Part shown: positions 19,573-27,270 of the stretch, piece after piece | How the letters are laid out: every line of letters begins with the position of its first letter | Numbering within the stretch: the first letter of the stretch is position 1 | DNA from: Curvibacter cyanobacteriorum | GTDB taxonomy: Bacteria; Pseudomonadota; Gammaproteobacteria; Burkholderiales; Burkholderiaceae_C | Direction of reading: 5' to 3' | NCBI RefSeq assembly: GCF_028649475.1 | Contig: NZ_JAQSIP010000003.1 | Coordinates: 62,001-126,000, forward strand | Length of the DNA: 64,000 bases | Program-made: the position numbers and the translations under genes | The notes under the pieces: model-generated | The model's input: only the letters and a program-made list of their open reading frames with translations | Databases searched by the model: none | Told to the model about the DNA's origin: nothing

Positions 19573-20265
19573 ATGCTGACCGTCAAAAACATCAACCAGT
19601 ACTACGGCGGCTCCCACATCCTGCGTGACGTGAGCCTGCAAACCACCCCTGGCAAAGTCACCGTGCTGCTGGGCCGCAACGGCGTGGGCAAGACCACCTT
19701 GCTCAAGAGCCTCATGGGCCTGGTGCCCATCAAGACCGGCAGCATTGAGTTCAATGGCCAGGCCATCGAGAAAGCCACCCCGTACGAGCGCGCGCGGGCC
19801 GGCATCGGCTTCGTGCCCCAGGGCCGCGAGATCTTTGCCCGCCTCACCGTGGAGGAAAACCTGCGCATGGGCCTGGCCTACAAGAGCGGCAGCACCCCGG
19901 TGCCCGCCGAACTGTACGAGCTGTTTCCGGTGCTCAAGCAGATGCTGCACCGCCGGGGTGGGGACCTGTCGGGCGGGCAGCAGCAGCAACTGGCCATCGC
20001 ACGCGCCCTGGCCGCGGGGCCCAAACTGCTGATCCTCGACGAGCCCACCGAAGGCATCCAGCCGAGCATCATCAAGGACATCGGCCGCGTGATCCGCATG
20101 CTGGCCGACCGTGGCGAGATGGCCATCCTGCTGTGTGAGCAGTACTACGACTTTGCCGAAGAGCTGGCCGACGACTACCTGGTCATGGAGCGCGGTGAGG
20201 TCATTGCCCGCGGCCCGGGCAGCGAGATGGTCGAAAAAGGCGTGCGCCAACTCGTCGCCATCTGA
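19573..20265 (+). CDS. urtE: Urea ABC transporter ATPase UrtE
   Basis: The 230-residue protein is a LivF-type ATPase. Walker A is GRNGVGKTT, signature LSGGQQQQLAIARAL, Walker B LLILDEPTEGIQPSII, and the H-loop position reads LCEQYYDFAEELADDYLVME, typical of UrtE. It is the last gene of the transporter. The expected urease genes do not follow: the next gene is ureD on the opposite strand, converging on urtE. Confidence 0.95.
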   Translation: MLTVKNINQYYGGSHILRDVSLQTTPGKVTVLLGRNGVGKTTLLKSLMGLVPIKTGSIEFNGQAIEKATPYERARAGIGFVPQGREIFARLTVEENLRMGLAYKSGSTPVPAELYELFPVLKQMLHRRGGDLSGGQQQQLAIARALAAGPKLLILDEPTEGIQPSIIKDIGRVIRMLADRGEMAILLCEQYYDFAEELADDYLVMERGEVIARGPGSEMVEKGVRQLVAI

Positions 20266-20312
20266 CGGCCTGAGGGCGCCCAGCGCGGGCCCCTTCAGGC
20301 CCGTGGGCCGTG

Positions 20313-20331
20313 GGCCCGCGTGCTGCGGGCC
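20313..20331. terminator. GC-rich hairpin between urtE and ureD
   Basis: GGCCCGC-5-GCGGGCC is an exact 7-bp stem in the 76-base gap between two convergent genes. It has no T-run on either side, so it may only assist rho-dependent termination. Confidence 0.35.
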
Positions 20332-20341
20332 GGGCCCAGGT

Positions 20342-21169
20342 TCACATGGCCCAGATGCGGGGCGGCGTGGCGGGCAGCTGCCACAGGCCTTCGCGCCAGC
20401 GGGCCCAGACCGCGCGCAGCAGCTGCATCACGGGCTCCACCTGCGGGCCCAGCACCCGCACCACCATCACCTGCTCGTGCGGGCTGGTGGCGCCGGCCAG
20501 GTCGCGCAGGGTGTGCGGTTCGAGCGCTTCGCGCGCCAGGCTCAGGCCCAGCTCGCGGCGCTCTCGGCCCAGGGCACTGCCGGCCAGGAAGAACAGCGAC
20601 CCCACACACCGCTGCCCTGCCAGCCCCAGCGGACTGCGCAGCAGGCGGTGGTCGTTGGCGTCGATGCGCCCGCGTTCCAGCCAGACGCCTTCCAACTCGA
20701 TGTGCTGCGCAAACTCGCCTTGTTCAAAAGGCTGCTTGGCGTGCGGCAGGCCCAGGGCCGTGATGTCCCAGCCCATCATCTCGGCACCGGGCGCCAGGCG
20801 CAGGCGCAGTTCATTGCGTGCCAGGCACTGGTTGTAGGCGATGGCTTCGAGCGGCAGCCATTCGAGCCGGGCACCCGCGGCCAGGTCCACTTGCGCGCGC
20901 TGCAAGGCGGGCTCGCCGAGCGAGCGGTAGAAGCGCGTCGCCCCTGGTGTGGTCACCAGGCCATGGGCGCCGTCGGCCACTTGGACCGTGATGTCCAGCG
21001 TGTCGCCCCCCACCAGCCCGCCGGGCGGGTGGACCAGCACGTTGTGGCAGATGGGGCCTTCGGGGTAGAGGCTTTGCAGGATGCGCAGCGGTCCGTCATG
21101 TTGAAAACGGGCCGCGGTGCGTTGGGCTTCATAGGTGTATTGGAGATCGAGTCGAGCGTGCCAGGACAT
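20342..21169 (-). CDS. ureD: Urease accessory protein UreD, isolated
   Basis: The 275-residue protein is UreD/UreH, a chaperone for nickel insertion into urease. Family segments are LQSLYPEGPICHNVLVHPPGGLVGGDTL, TTPGATRFYRS, LEWLPLEAIAYN and the C-terminal half. ATG 21169 is preferred because a longer reading to 21361 would run into the VOC gene. UreD usually heads a ureDABCEFG cluster. Here none of the other urease genes is adjacent, and ureD is the last gene of a minus-strand unit that begins with an NMT1-type binding protein and a predicted riboswitch. The remaining urease genes must be elsewhere or absent. Confidence 0.92.
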   Translation of the reverse strand: MSWHARLDLQYTYEAQRTAARFQHDGPLRILQSLYPEGPICHNVLVHPPGGLVGGDTLDITVQVADGAHGLVTTPGATRFYRSLGEPALQRAQVDLAAGARLEWLPLEAIAYNQCLARNELRLRLAPGAEMMGWDITALGLPHAKQPFEQGEFAQHIELEGVWLERGRIDANDHRLLRSPLGLAGQRCVGSLFFLAGSALGRERRELGLSLAREALEPHTLRDLAGATSPHEQVMVVRVLGPQVEPVMQLLRAVWARWREGLWQLPATPPRIWAM

Positions 21170-21200
21170 GGGGTCAAGTGTAGGGGAGCGCCGGTGGGGC

Positions 21201-21650
21201 TCAGGCCGGTGGCAGGCCCTGGGACCGCGGAAACGCCGGCGGCTCCACCCCGTCGGGCAAGCGCTCGGAGCTGAGGCGGAAGGCGTTGCCGGCGGGGTCG
21301 GCCAGCACGGTTTGCCACTGACCGTAATAGGTCGCATAGGGCGGCTTGAGCAATTGCCCACCCAAGGCGCCGACGCGCGCAGCGCCTTCGCTGACTTCAG
21401 CGGCCGTGCTGAGCATGAAGGTCGCGTAGGCGGTCACGGGCGGGGGCTGGTCCGGCGCGGGTTCGCGGCCTTGCAGGCCGAGCAGCGCATAGGCCGGTGC
21501 GGCGTTGAAGCCCAGTTGGAAGTCGTGGCCTTCGAGCGCCCGGTAGATCGGCGATCGGCTGGCCCGCGCCTCGGGCAGGCCCAGCAGGGCCTGGTAGAAC
21601 AGCATCAGGGCTTCGGGCTCGGCGCACAGCAGGTTGAACCAGAGTTTCAT
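21201..21650 (-). CDS. VOC-superfamily (glyoxalase-like) protein
   Basis: The 149-residue protein starts MKLWFNLLCAEPEALMLFYQALLGLPEA and contains DPAGNAFRLSSERLP near the C-terminus, which is the repeated beta-alpha-beta pattern of vicinal oxygen chelate proteins. Such proteins include glyoxalases, dioxygenases and resistance proteins, so no reaction is assigned. Its ATG overlaps the stop of the upstream 2-oxoglutarate oxygenase gene by four bases and it ends 31 bases before ureD, suggesting co-translation in one operon. Confidence 0.8.
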   Translation of the reverse strand: MKLWFNLLCAEPEALMLFYQALLGLPEARASRSPIYRALEGHDFQLGFNAAPAYALLGLQGREPAPDQPPPVTAYATFMLSTAAEVSEGAARVGALGGQLLKPPYATYYGQWQTVLADPAGNAFRLSSERLPDGVEPPAFPRSQGLPPA

Positions 21651-22657
21651 GGGGTGACGGTGGGCCGCTCGGCCACTGGGTGGGCGGCCACGGCGGCCTT
21701 TGGCGCGTAGGTTTTGAGGTACATCTGGCGCAGGTGCTCGCCCGCGGTGCAGGGTTCGAAGCGCGGCGTCTCGCCAGGCGCCACGGTGCCGGGCACCGGC
21801 GTGATCGGGGCCAGGTAGTCGGGTTCGTAGAAGAAGGGGATCGAGTAGCGCGCCGCGCCGCCCGAGTGGCGGTTGCGCACCCGGTGCGGGTTGGAGTGGT
21901 AGCGCCCATTGGTCCAGCGCGGCACCATGTCGCCGAGGTTGACCACCAGGGTGCCCGGCAGGGGCGTGGCCTCGATCCAGTCGCCGCGCGGCGTGCAGAC
22001 CTCCAGGCCACCGTGGTGGTCTTGGGCCAGCAGGGTCAGCGCCCCCCAGTCGGTGTGGGCGCCGGCGCCAAAGGTGTGTTCGTCGGCCCCTGGCGGGTGG
22101 GGCGGGTAACGCACCATGCGCAGGGTGACCATGGGGCTGCCGTTGGCCGCGTCGAAATAGTGTTCTGGCAGGTCCAGCGACAGCGCCATCAACTGCATCA
22201 GTCGCTGGGCCAGGGTCAGCATGGCCTGCTGGTAGGCCTCGCAGCGGGCCGGGGCCTCGGGCAGTTCGGCAGGCCACTGGTTGTGGCCATAGGTCTGGTA
22301 GCCGGCGCGCACATAGGGGTGGTCGTCGGGGTAGGCCAGCCCGCAGTAGAAGCTCTCTTTGAGGTCGGGGTGGGCGCTGGCGTCCAGCGTCTGGGCGCCC
22401 AGGGCCTCGAAGCCACGCGAGGCTGGCGAGTGCCGGATCGACAAGGCCTCGCGCACCGCCGCCGGCAAGGTCAGCAGCTGTTCGGCGAGCGCGAACTGCG
22501 CGTCGATCAGCGCCTGGGGCACACCGTGCCCGCGCACATAGAAAAAGCCCGAGTCCTGGGCCGCCGCGCGAAACTGGCGCGCCACCTCGGCGCTGCGCGG
22601 CGAGCCCGGGGTCAGGGCGTCATGGAGGTCCAGCAGGGGCAACTGGGCGTCGGGCAT
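21647..22657 (-). CDS. 2-oxoglutarate/Fe(II)-dependent oxygenase, isopenicillin N synthase-like (A)
   Basis: The 336-residue protein is a DIOX_N plus 2OG-FeII oxygenase. The N-terminal half has FRAAAQDSGFFYVRGHGVP. The iron ligands are visible as HTD in GAGAHTDWGALTLL and the distal H in RYHSNPHRVRN, with the 2-oxoglutarate-binding R and S in ARYSIPFF. It lies 20 bases downstream of the NMT1-type binding protein and overlaps the VOC gene. Its position behind a predicted xanthine/urate riboswitch suggests oxidation of a purine or a purine breakdown product. That is an inference; members of this superfamily have very diverse substrates. Confidence 0.88.
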   Translation of the reverse strand: MPDAQLPLLDLHDALTPGSPRSAEVARQFRAAAQDSGFFYVRGHGVPQALIDAQFALAEQLLTLPAAVREALSIRHSPASRGFEALGAQTLDASAHPDLKESFYCGLAYPDDHPYVRAGYQTYGHNQWPAELPEAPARCEAYQQAMLTLAQRLMQLMALSLDLPEHYFDAANGSPMVTLRMVRYPPHPPGADEHTFGAGAHTDWGALTLLAQDHHGGLEVCTPRGDWIEATPLPGTLVVNLGDMVPRWTNGRYHSNPHRVRNRHSGGAARYSIPFFYEPDYLAPITPVPGTVAPGETPRFEPCTAGEHLRQMYLKTYAPKAAVAAHPVAERPTVTP

Positions 22658-22677
22658 GGTGGGCTCCAGCGGGGCGC

Positions 22678-23718
22678 TCAGGCCTTGAGCTTGCGGTCCG
22701 CCGCGCCGGGCAGGAAGCGGTCGGTCCAGAACTCGGCCAGCGTGGGCGCGCCCTTGAGGCCGAAGGCGGCCACGGTCTCGTCCAGCGTGGCCTGCAGGCG
22801 CGCGGAGGTGGCGGCGCCCCAGCCGTTGGCGCGGGTTTCGGCGGTCTTCATGGTGCCGTCAACGATCAGCTTGAGGCGCTCGAACTCCAGCTCTTCATTG
22901 GCCAGCGGCTCGCGGGCCTTGATGGCCGCGGCGCCCGCGCGCGGGTCGGCCATGACCTCGATCCAGCCGCGGGTGGTGGCTTTGACAAAGGCTTTCATGG
23001 CGTCGGGGTGTTCTTGCAGGCTCTTGGGGTTGGCCACCAGGCCGTTGCCGTAGGACTTCAGGCCCAGTTCCGAGTAGCGGAACACGGTCAGCTGGTCGGA
23101 GGACAGGCCGCGCGCCTTGAGGTTGAGCAGGCCGGTGAAGAAGAAATAGGCCGCGCCATCGAAGTCGCCCTTGGCGAAGCGCGTGTCGCCGATGTCGGGC
23201 GTCACGTTCTCCCACTTCACGCCGCTGGGGTCGAAGCCCTGGGCTTTGGCAAAGGCCGGGAACAGCTTGCGCGACGCGTTGAAAGGCTGACCCAGCAGGG
23301 TCTTGCCCGCCAGGTCGGCGGGCTTCTTGATCGCGCTGTCCTTGCGCACGATGATCGAGTTCGGGTTCAGGTCGTACTGGATGGCCACGGCCTGCAGGGC
23401 GGCCTGCGGGTTGGCGACGTTGAACTCGATCAGCGTCGACAGGTCGGCCGAGGCCACGTCGTAGGCGCCGCTGCCGACCAGGCTGATCGCCGCGGCCGAG
23501 CCGTTGCCGGTGTCGATGGCCACGTCCAGGCCGGCGTCCTTGTAATAGCCGCGCTGGAGCGCCAGCAAGAAGCCGGCGCCTGAGGCTTCGACCTTCCAGC
23601 CGAGGTTGAACTTGAATTTGTGCAGCGAACCTTGGGCCCGCACCCAGGGGGTGGCCAGGGCACTGGCGGCGGCCAGCGGTGCAGCAGCGCTGATGCGCAG
23701 AATGGAACGGCGTTGCAT
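22678..23718 (-). CDS. NMT1/ThiY-like ABC solute-binding protein (A)
   Basis: The 346-residue protein has a twin-arginine-like signal (MQRRSILRISAAAPLAAASALATPWVRAQ) and an NMT1/SsuA/TauA type binding fold (KFNLGWKVEASGAGFLLALQRGYYKDAGLDVAIDTGNGSAAAISLVGSGAYDVASADLSTLIEF). AAGGAG lies ten bases before ATG 23718. It heads a minus-strand unit with oxygenase A, the VOC gene and ureD, and no permease or ATPase is next to it. The closest partners are at 25.6-27.2 kb. Its leader carries the predicted xanthine-I riboswitch at 23847-23891, so the ligand may be a purine; this is inferred. Confidence 0.88.
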   Translation of the reverse strand: MQRRSILRISAAAPLAAASALATPWVRAQGSLHKFKFNLGWKVEASGAGFLLALQRGYYKDAGLDVAIDTGNGSAAAISLVGSGAYDVASADLSTLIEFNVANPQAALQAVAIQYDLNPNSIIVRKDSAIKKPADLAGKTLLGQPFNASRKLFPAFAKAQGFDPSGVKWENVTPDIGDTRFAKGDFDGAAYFFFTGLLNLKARGLSSDQLTVFRYSELGLKSYGNGLVANPKSLQEHPDAMKAFVKATTRGWIEVMADPRAGAAAIKAREPLANEELEFERLKLIVDGTMKTAETRANGWGAATSARLQATLDETVAAFGLKGAPTLAEFWTDRFLPGAADRKLKA

Positions 23719-23846
23719 GAAGAGCTCACTCCTTGATGGACATGGGGTTGGGGCGCCCCGGCCCGCCGGTCCTCAAGCGCCCCTGCAGGCCCTTGAACAC
23801 CAGGCGGACGCGGGCCTTTCGGCCCACCGGATCGGCGCCTGACTTC

Positions 23847-23891
23847 AAGAGCAATTTCCGGGCGGTCAAGCCGCTGAACGCTTCTACTCTC
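23847..23891 (-). promoter_or_regulatory. Xanthine-I (NMT1 motif) riboswitch candidate, minus strand
   Basis: Read on the minus strand the element has P1 AGAGUA paired with UGCUCU (six pairs, one U-G), P2 GCGG paired with CCGC, and between them the strings GAAGCGUUCA and CCGGAAAU. The same strings recur in the plus-strand copy at 24087-24168, although P2 there is quite different, which is the pattern of an RNA aptamer. From memory this matches the NMT1 motif, shown to bind xanthine and uric acid. It ends 128 bases before the binding-protein gene. A GGGCC-GAAA-GGCCC hairpin lies in the leader; no U-rich terminator was found, so control may be translational. Confidence 0.85.
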
Positions 23892-24086
23892 TGGGCTCAA
23901 TGAGTGCAGTTTTCGTGCCACGCCGGCCCCGCCGTTCGGGCCCTGTCGGGGCACTGCGATGAGGCCTGGGTGCGCCACGCTGGTGCGCTGGGGGGGCTCA
24001 GGCGGCGCCGTACCGGCGCTGGTGAGGGGCCCTCAGGCCCTGCTCTTGCGGGGCAAGGCCTGGCCTGAAAACTGCTTGTTCCTGGG

Positions 24087-24168
24087 CAAGAGTAGAAGCG
24101 TTCAGTTGCGCTGCCACCGTCAGGCCATCCCGGCCCGAGCGGGGCGCGCAGACCGGGAATTGCTCTTG
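24087..24168 (+). promoter_or_regulatory. Xanthine-I (NMT1 motif) riboswitch candidate, plus strand
   Basis: P1 is CAAGAGUA (24087-24094) paired with UGCUCUUG (24161-24168), eight pairs. The internal loop contains GAAGCGUUCA and CCGGGAAU, shared with the divergent copy at 23847-23891. P2 starts GUUGCGC and closes with GCGCAGAC (one bulged A), with a long variable inner arm. Downstream, at 24263-24295, a hairpin followed by T5 forms an apparent intrinsic terminator just before the ribosome binding site, giving a complete expression platform. It precedes 2-oxoglutarate oxygenase B. Confidence 0.87.
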
Positions 24169-24262
24169 AGGCCCCCGACGCGACCGCCGGATTCGGTGGT
24201 GGCGCCCTTGGCCTCAGGTGGCTTTCCGGCACCCGGTGCGTCCTGGGCTGAGGGTCTCTGAG

Positions 24263-24295
24263 GCGGGGCCTTGGTTTGGTCCCAACCCGCTTTTT
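24263..24295 (+). terminator. Attenuator hairpin before oxygenase B
   Basis: GCGGG (24263-24267) pairs with CCCGC (24286-24290), with an inner TTGG/CCAA stem, followed directly by T5 and then the GAGGAG ribosome binding site of the gene at 24308. Placed in the leader downstream of the riboswitch aptamer, it looks like a regulated terminator rather than the end of an operon. Confidence 0.7.
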
Positions 24296-24307
24296 GAGGA
24301 GCCCTGA

Positions 24308-25330
24308 ATGAACACCGCCCCCTTGACTGCCCCCCAGTCCACCCCCACGGCCTCGGCCCAATCCGAGCTGGCCAAAGAATCGCGCATGGGCGCGGTGGGC
24401 CAGGAGAACGCGCAGCGGGAAATCCGCCGCATCTCGCTGGCCCACTACGCCGAACGCAAGGCCGAGATCGCCCAGCAACTGTGGGACGCCTCGGTCGATG
24501 TGGGCTTTTTCCAGATCGTCGACCACGGCATTGCGCTGGACCGCGTGCGCGAGGCCTTTGCCATGTCGGAGCGCTTTTTTGCGCTGCCCGACGCGGTCAA
24601 GGCCCAGTACCCGCACCAGAAGGCCAACAACGTTGGCTGGGAGAGCAAAGCCCAGGTGCGCCCCAGCACCGGCACGCCCGACCAGAAAGAGTCCTACCAG
24701 ATCACGCGCCCGCACATGGACGGCCTGTGGCCCAGCGAGGCCGAGCTGGCGGGCTTCCGGGCCACCCTGCTGGCGTTCGAGGCCCAGTGCTGGGGCGTGG
24801 GCATGCAGGTGCTGTCGTGCTTTGCCGACCGTTTGGGATTCGCCTCGGACTTCTTCACGGGGGCCCACGACCCGGCCAGCGACCAGTACCAGAGCACGCT
24901 GCGCCTGCTGCACTACTACGCCATCCCGCCCGAGGCGCAGGCCCAGCTGGGCCTGTGGCGTGCCGGGGCGCACACCGACTTCGACTGCCTGACCTTGTTG
25001 TTCCAGCGCCCTGGTCAGGGCGGTCTGCAGGTCTGCCCGGGCAAGGAAATGGACTCGCAGGCCTGGACGTCGGTCGAGCCCGACGAGGCCGCCATCACCT
25101 GCAACATCGGTGACATGCTGATGCGCTGGAGCGACGACCAACTGCCCTCGAACTTCCACCGCGTGAAGAACCCGGTGCCCGGTGAGTTCATGGGCTCGCG
25201 CTACAGCCTGGCCTTCTTCTGCCAGGCCAACCGCGATGCTGTGATCGAAGGCCCGGGCCGGAAGTACCCGGCCATCACCGCGGGCGACTACCTCAAGCAG
25301 CGCGTGGCCGCCAACTTCAAGCCGTACTGA
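24308..25330 (+). CDS. 2-oxoglutarate/Fe(II)-dependent oxygenase, isopenicillin N synthase-like (B)
   Basis: The 340-residue protein has a DIOX_N domain (VDVGFFQIVDHGI) and a 2OG-FeII domain with HTD in RAGAHTDFDCLTLLFQ, the distal H in SNFHRVKNP and R/S in SRYSLAFF. The AGGAG site is six bases before ATG 24308. It is transcribed alone, divergent from the binding-protein unit, behind the plus-strand riboswitch candidate and attenuator. It is only moderately similar to oxygenase A (21647-22657), for example in PASRGFE versus NNVGWES, so it is not a recent duplicate. A role in purine oxidation is inferred from the riboswitch. Confidence 0.9.
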   Translation: MNTAPLTAPQSTPTASAQSELAKESRMGAVGQENAQREIRRISLAHYAERKAEIAQQLWDASVDVGFFQIVDHGIALDRVREAFAMSERFFALPDAVKAQYPHQKANNVGWESKAQVRPSTGTPDQKESYQITRPHMDGLWPSEAELAGFRATLLAFEAQCWGVGMQVLSCFADRLGFASDFFTGAHDPASDQYQSTLRLLHYYAIPPEAQAQLGLWRAGAHTDFDCLTLLFQRPGQGGLQVCPGKEMDSQAWTSVEPDEAAITCNIGDMLMRWSDDQLPSNFHRVKNPVPGEFMGSRYSLAFFCQANRDAVIEGPGRKYPAITAGDYLKQRVAANFKPY

Positions 25331-25520
25331 GAACCGCGGACGCCAGCCTTGACACGGCGTTGCCTCGCCTTGTCGCTCCCCTTGGACTGGCTGCGGCTTC
25401 GCGCCGGGTCTCAACCGCCCCGCTTTGATGGGCGGGGTCGTGTTGGCGTTTCTGAAGGCCGGGGCCGGGCCGCCGTCCAGACCTGGGGGGGGCGGGCTTG
25501 CGGGGCGCGCGCCACGCGTG

Positions 25521-25558
25521 AAAAACCCCGGCGCTGAACCTGGGTTCAGCCCGGGGTT
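25521..25558 (-). terminator. Rho-independent terminator of the ABC transporter operon
   Basis: AACCCCGG-C-GCTGAACC and GGTTCAGC-CCGGGGTT form a 16-bp stem with one bulged base and a two-base loop. On the minus strand it is followed by a U-run (A5 at 25521-25525 on plus). It lies 46 bases past the permease stop. Confidence 0.9.
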
Positions 25559-25603
25559 GGCGGGCGGCGGCGCGGCCGCAGCGCGGGGGCCGCGCTGGCC
25601 CCA

Positions 25604-26377
25604 TCACTCGCCTTGCGAGCCCCGGTGCGCCCAGCCGGTGGTGCGCTTCTCGATGAAGCTGAACAGCTCGTACATCGCCATGGCCATGGCGCCCACCACC
25701 AGCAGACCTGCAAAGGCCAGGCCCATCTGCATGGCCGAGCCGGCGCTGATCAGCAGGTAGCCGATGCCTTCGTTGGCGGCGGTCATCTCCGACACCGTGG
25801 TGCCGACAAAGGCCAGTGTGATGGCGACCTTGAGCGAGCCGTAGAAGTAGGGCATGGAGCGCGGCAGGCCGACCTTCATGAGCACGTCCCAGCGGCGCGC
25901 ACCCAGCACCCGCAGCACGTCTTCGAGTTCGGGCTCCAGCGTGGCCAGGCCGGTGGCGATGTTGACCATGATGGGGAAGAAGCTGATCAGGAAGGCCGTC
26001 AGGATGGCCGGGCCGACACCAATGCCGAACCACACCACCAGGATCGGCACAAACGCCGCCTTGGGCAGGGCGTTGAAGGCGGTCATCAGCGGGTACACCG
26101 CGGCATAGGCCAGGCGCGAGCTGCCGATCACAAAGCCCAGCAGCACGCCGACCACGATGGCCAGGCCAAAGCCCGCCATCGTGACCCAGAAGGTGCGCCA
26201 GGCGTGGCCGGCGATGATCCATTTGAACTCCATGAACTGGCTGCCAATGCGGGCCGGGCTCGGGAAGATGAACTCCGACACATTGAAGGCCGAGCACAGC
26301 AGTTGCCAGCTGACCAGCACGGCCAGCAGCAGCAGCCAGGGCGACCAGGCTTCGATGAGTTTTTTCTTGTTCGTCAT
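25604..26377 (-). CDS. ABC transporter permease (SsuC/TauC family)
   Basis: The 257-residue protein has six hydrophobic segments and the EAA-type loop region EDVLRVLGARRWDVLMKVGLPRSMPYFYGSLK typical of nitrate/sulfonate/taurine-type importers. It is the third gene of a minus-strand operon binding protein - ATPase - permease; 22 bases separate it from the ATPase gene. The same transporter could serve both binding proteins in this region (22678 and 27271), because only one permease and one ATPase are present. The substrate is not fixed by sequence; purine-related compounds are suggested by context. Confidence 0.92.
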   Translation of the reverse strand: MTNKKKLIEAWSPWLLLLAVLVSWQLLCSAFNVSEFIFPSPARIGSQFMEFKWIIAGHAWRTFWVTMAGFGLAIVVGVLLGFVIGSSRLAYAAVYPLMTAFNALPKAAFVPILVVWFGIGVGPAILTAFLISFFPIMVNIATGLATLEPELEDVLRVLGARRWDVLMKVGLPRSMPYFYGSLKVAITLAFVGTTVSEMTAANEGIGYLLISAGSAMQMGLAFAGLLVVGAMAMAMYELFSFIEKRTTGWAHRGSQGE

Positions 26378-26399
26378 GGCGTGGGGTGTCCGTGCGGGC

Positions 26400-27239
26400 T
26401 CATTGGTGGATCACGGCGCCGGTCTGGCGCAACGCACCGATGTGGCCTCGCAGTTCCAGCACGATGTCGGTGAATTCTTTGGTGTAGGTCAGCTCCAGCT
26501 CGCGTGGGCGCGGCAGCTCGATCTCGCGCTTGACCACAAAGCGGCCCGGGCTCTTGCTCATCACGTACACCGTGTCGGCCAGGAAGACCGACTCACGCAG
26601 GTCGTGGGTGACCAGGATGACGTTGAACTTCTGCTCGGTCCACAGGTCGCGCAAGATGCACCACAGCTCTTCGCGAGTGAAGGCGTCGAGGGCGCCAAAG
26701 GGCTCGTCGAGCAGCAGCATCTTGGGCTCGTGGATCAGTGCGCGGCAGATGCTGGCGCGCTGTTGCATGCCGCCCGAGAGCTGCCACGGGAACTTGTCCT
26801 CGTAGCCGCCCAGGCCCACTTTCTGCAAGAGCGCGCGGGCACGGGCTTCGTACTCCTTGCGCTTTTGTTTGAAGGTGGAGCGGTAGGGCTCGACGATCTC
26901 CAGCGGCAGCAGCACGTTGTCGACCGTGGTGCGCCAGGGCAGCAGCGAGGGCGCCTGGAAGGCCATGCCCGAGATCTTCAGCGGCCCGGTGACAGGCTGG
27001 CCGTCGATCAGGATCTTGCCCATCGAGGGCATGCGCAGGCCCGTGGTGAGCTTCATGAAGGTCGATTTGCCACAACCCGACGGACCCACAATGGCAATGA
27101 ACTCGCCTTGCTTGACCTGCAGGTTGATGCCTTCGACGGCAAAGTGGTTCTGGGCCAGCAACTCGTCGTTGTAGGCCAGCCAGACATCACGGAAGTCCAC
27201 AAACGGCGCGGACTCCTGGGGGGCGGGGGCGGTGCTCAT
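26400..27239 (-). CDS. ABC transporter ATP-binding protein (SsuB/TauB family)
   Basis: The 279-residue protein has Walker A GPSGCGKST, Q-loop FQAPSLLPWRT, signature LSGGMQQRASICRAL, Walker B MLLLDEPFGALD and switch histidine VTHDLRES. The length is slightly above the usual 240-260 because of a longer C-terminus. ATG 27239 is preferred over an upstream in-frame start whose added residues are proline-rich and lack similarity. It lies 31 bases after binding protein B and energises the permease that follows. Confidence 0.93.
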   Translation of the reverse strand: MSTAPAPQESAPFVDFRDVWLAYNDELLAQNHFAVEGINLQVKQGEFIAIVGPSGCGKSTFMKLTTGLRMPSMGKILIDGQPVTGPLKISGMAFQAPSLLPWRTTVDNVLLPLEIVEPYRSTFKQKRKEYEARARALLQKVGLGGYEDKFPWQLSGGMQQRASICRALIHEPKMLLLDEPFGALDAFTREELWCILRDLWTEQKFNVILVTHDLRESVFLADTVYVMSKSPGRFVVKREIELPRPRELELTYTKEFTDIVLELRGHIGALRQTGAVIHQ

Positions 27240-27270
27240 GCAGTCGTTTCTCGCGGGCTGGGGCGGCGGC

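Noticed and set aside
23726-23743. Five-codon leader open frame (MSIKE) ending over the ribosome site of binding protein A.
   Set aside because: Too short to distinguish from chance and no start-proximal ribosome site.
23845-23862. Sigma-54 promoter reading of GGAAATTGCTC in the two shared leader elements.
   Set aside because: No GG at the required distance, and both copies form paired stems fitting an aptamer better.
23897-25414. Long minus-strand open frame of 505 codons opposite oxygenase B.
   Set aside because: It is the antisense of a well supported gene and the translation is rich in Arg, His and Gly without domain similarity; it also runs through the riboswitch region.
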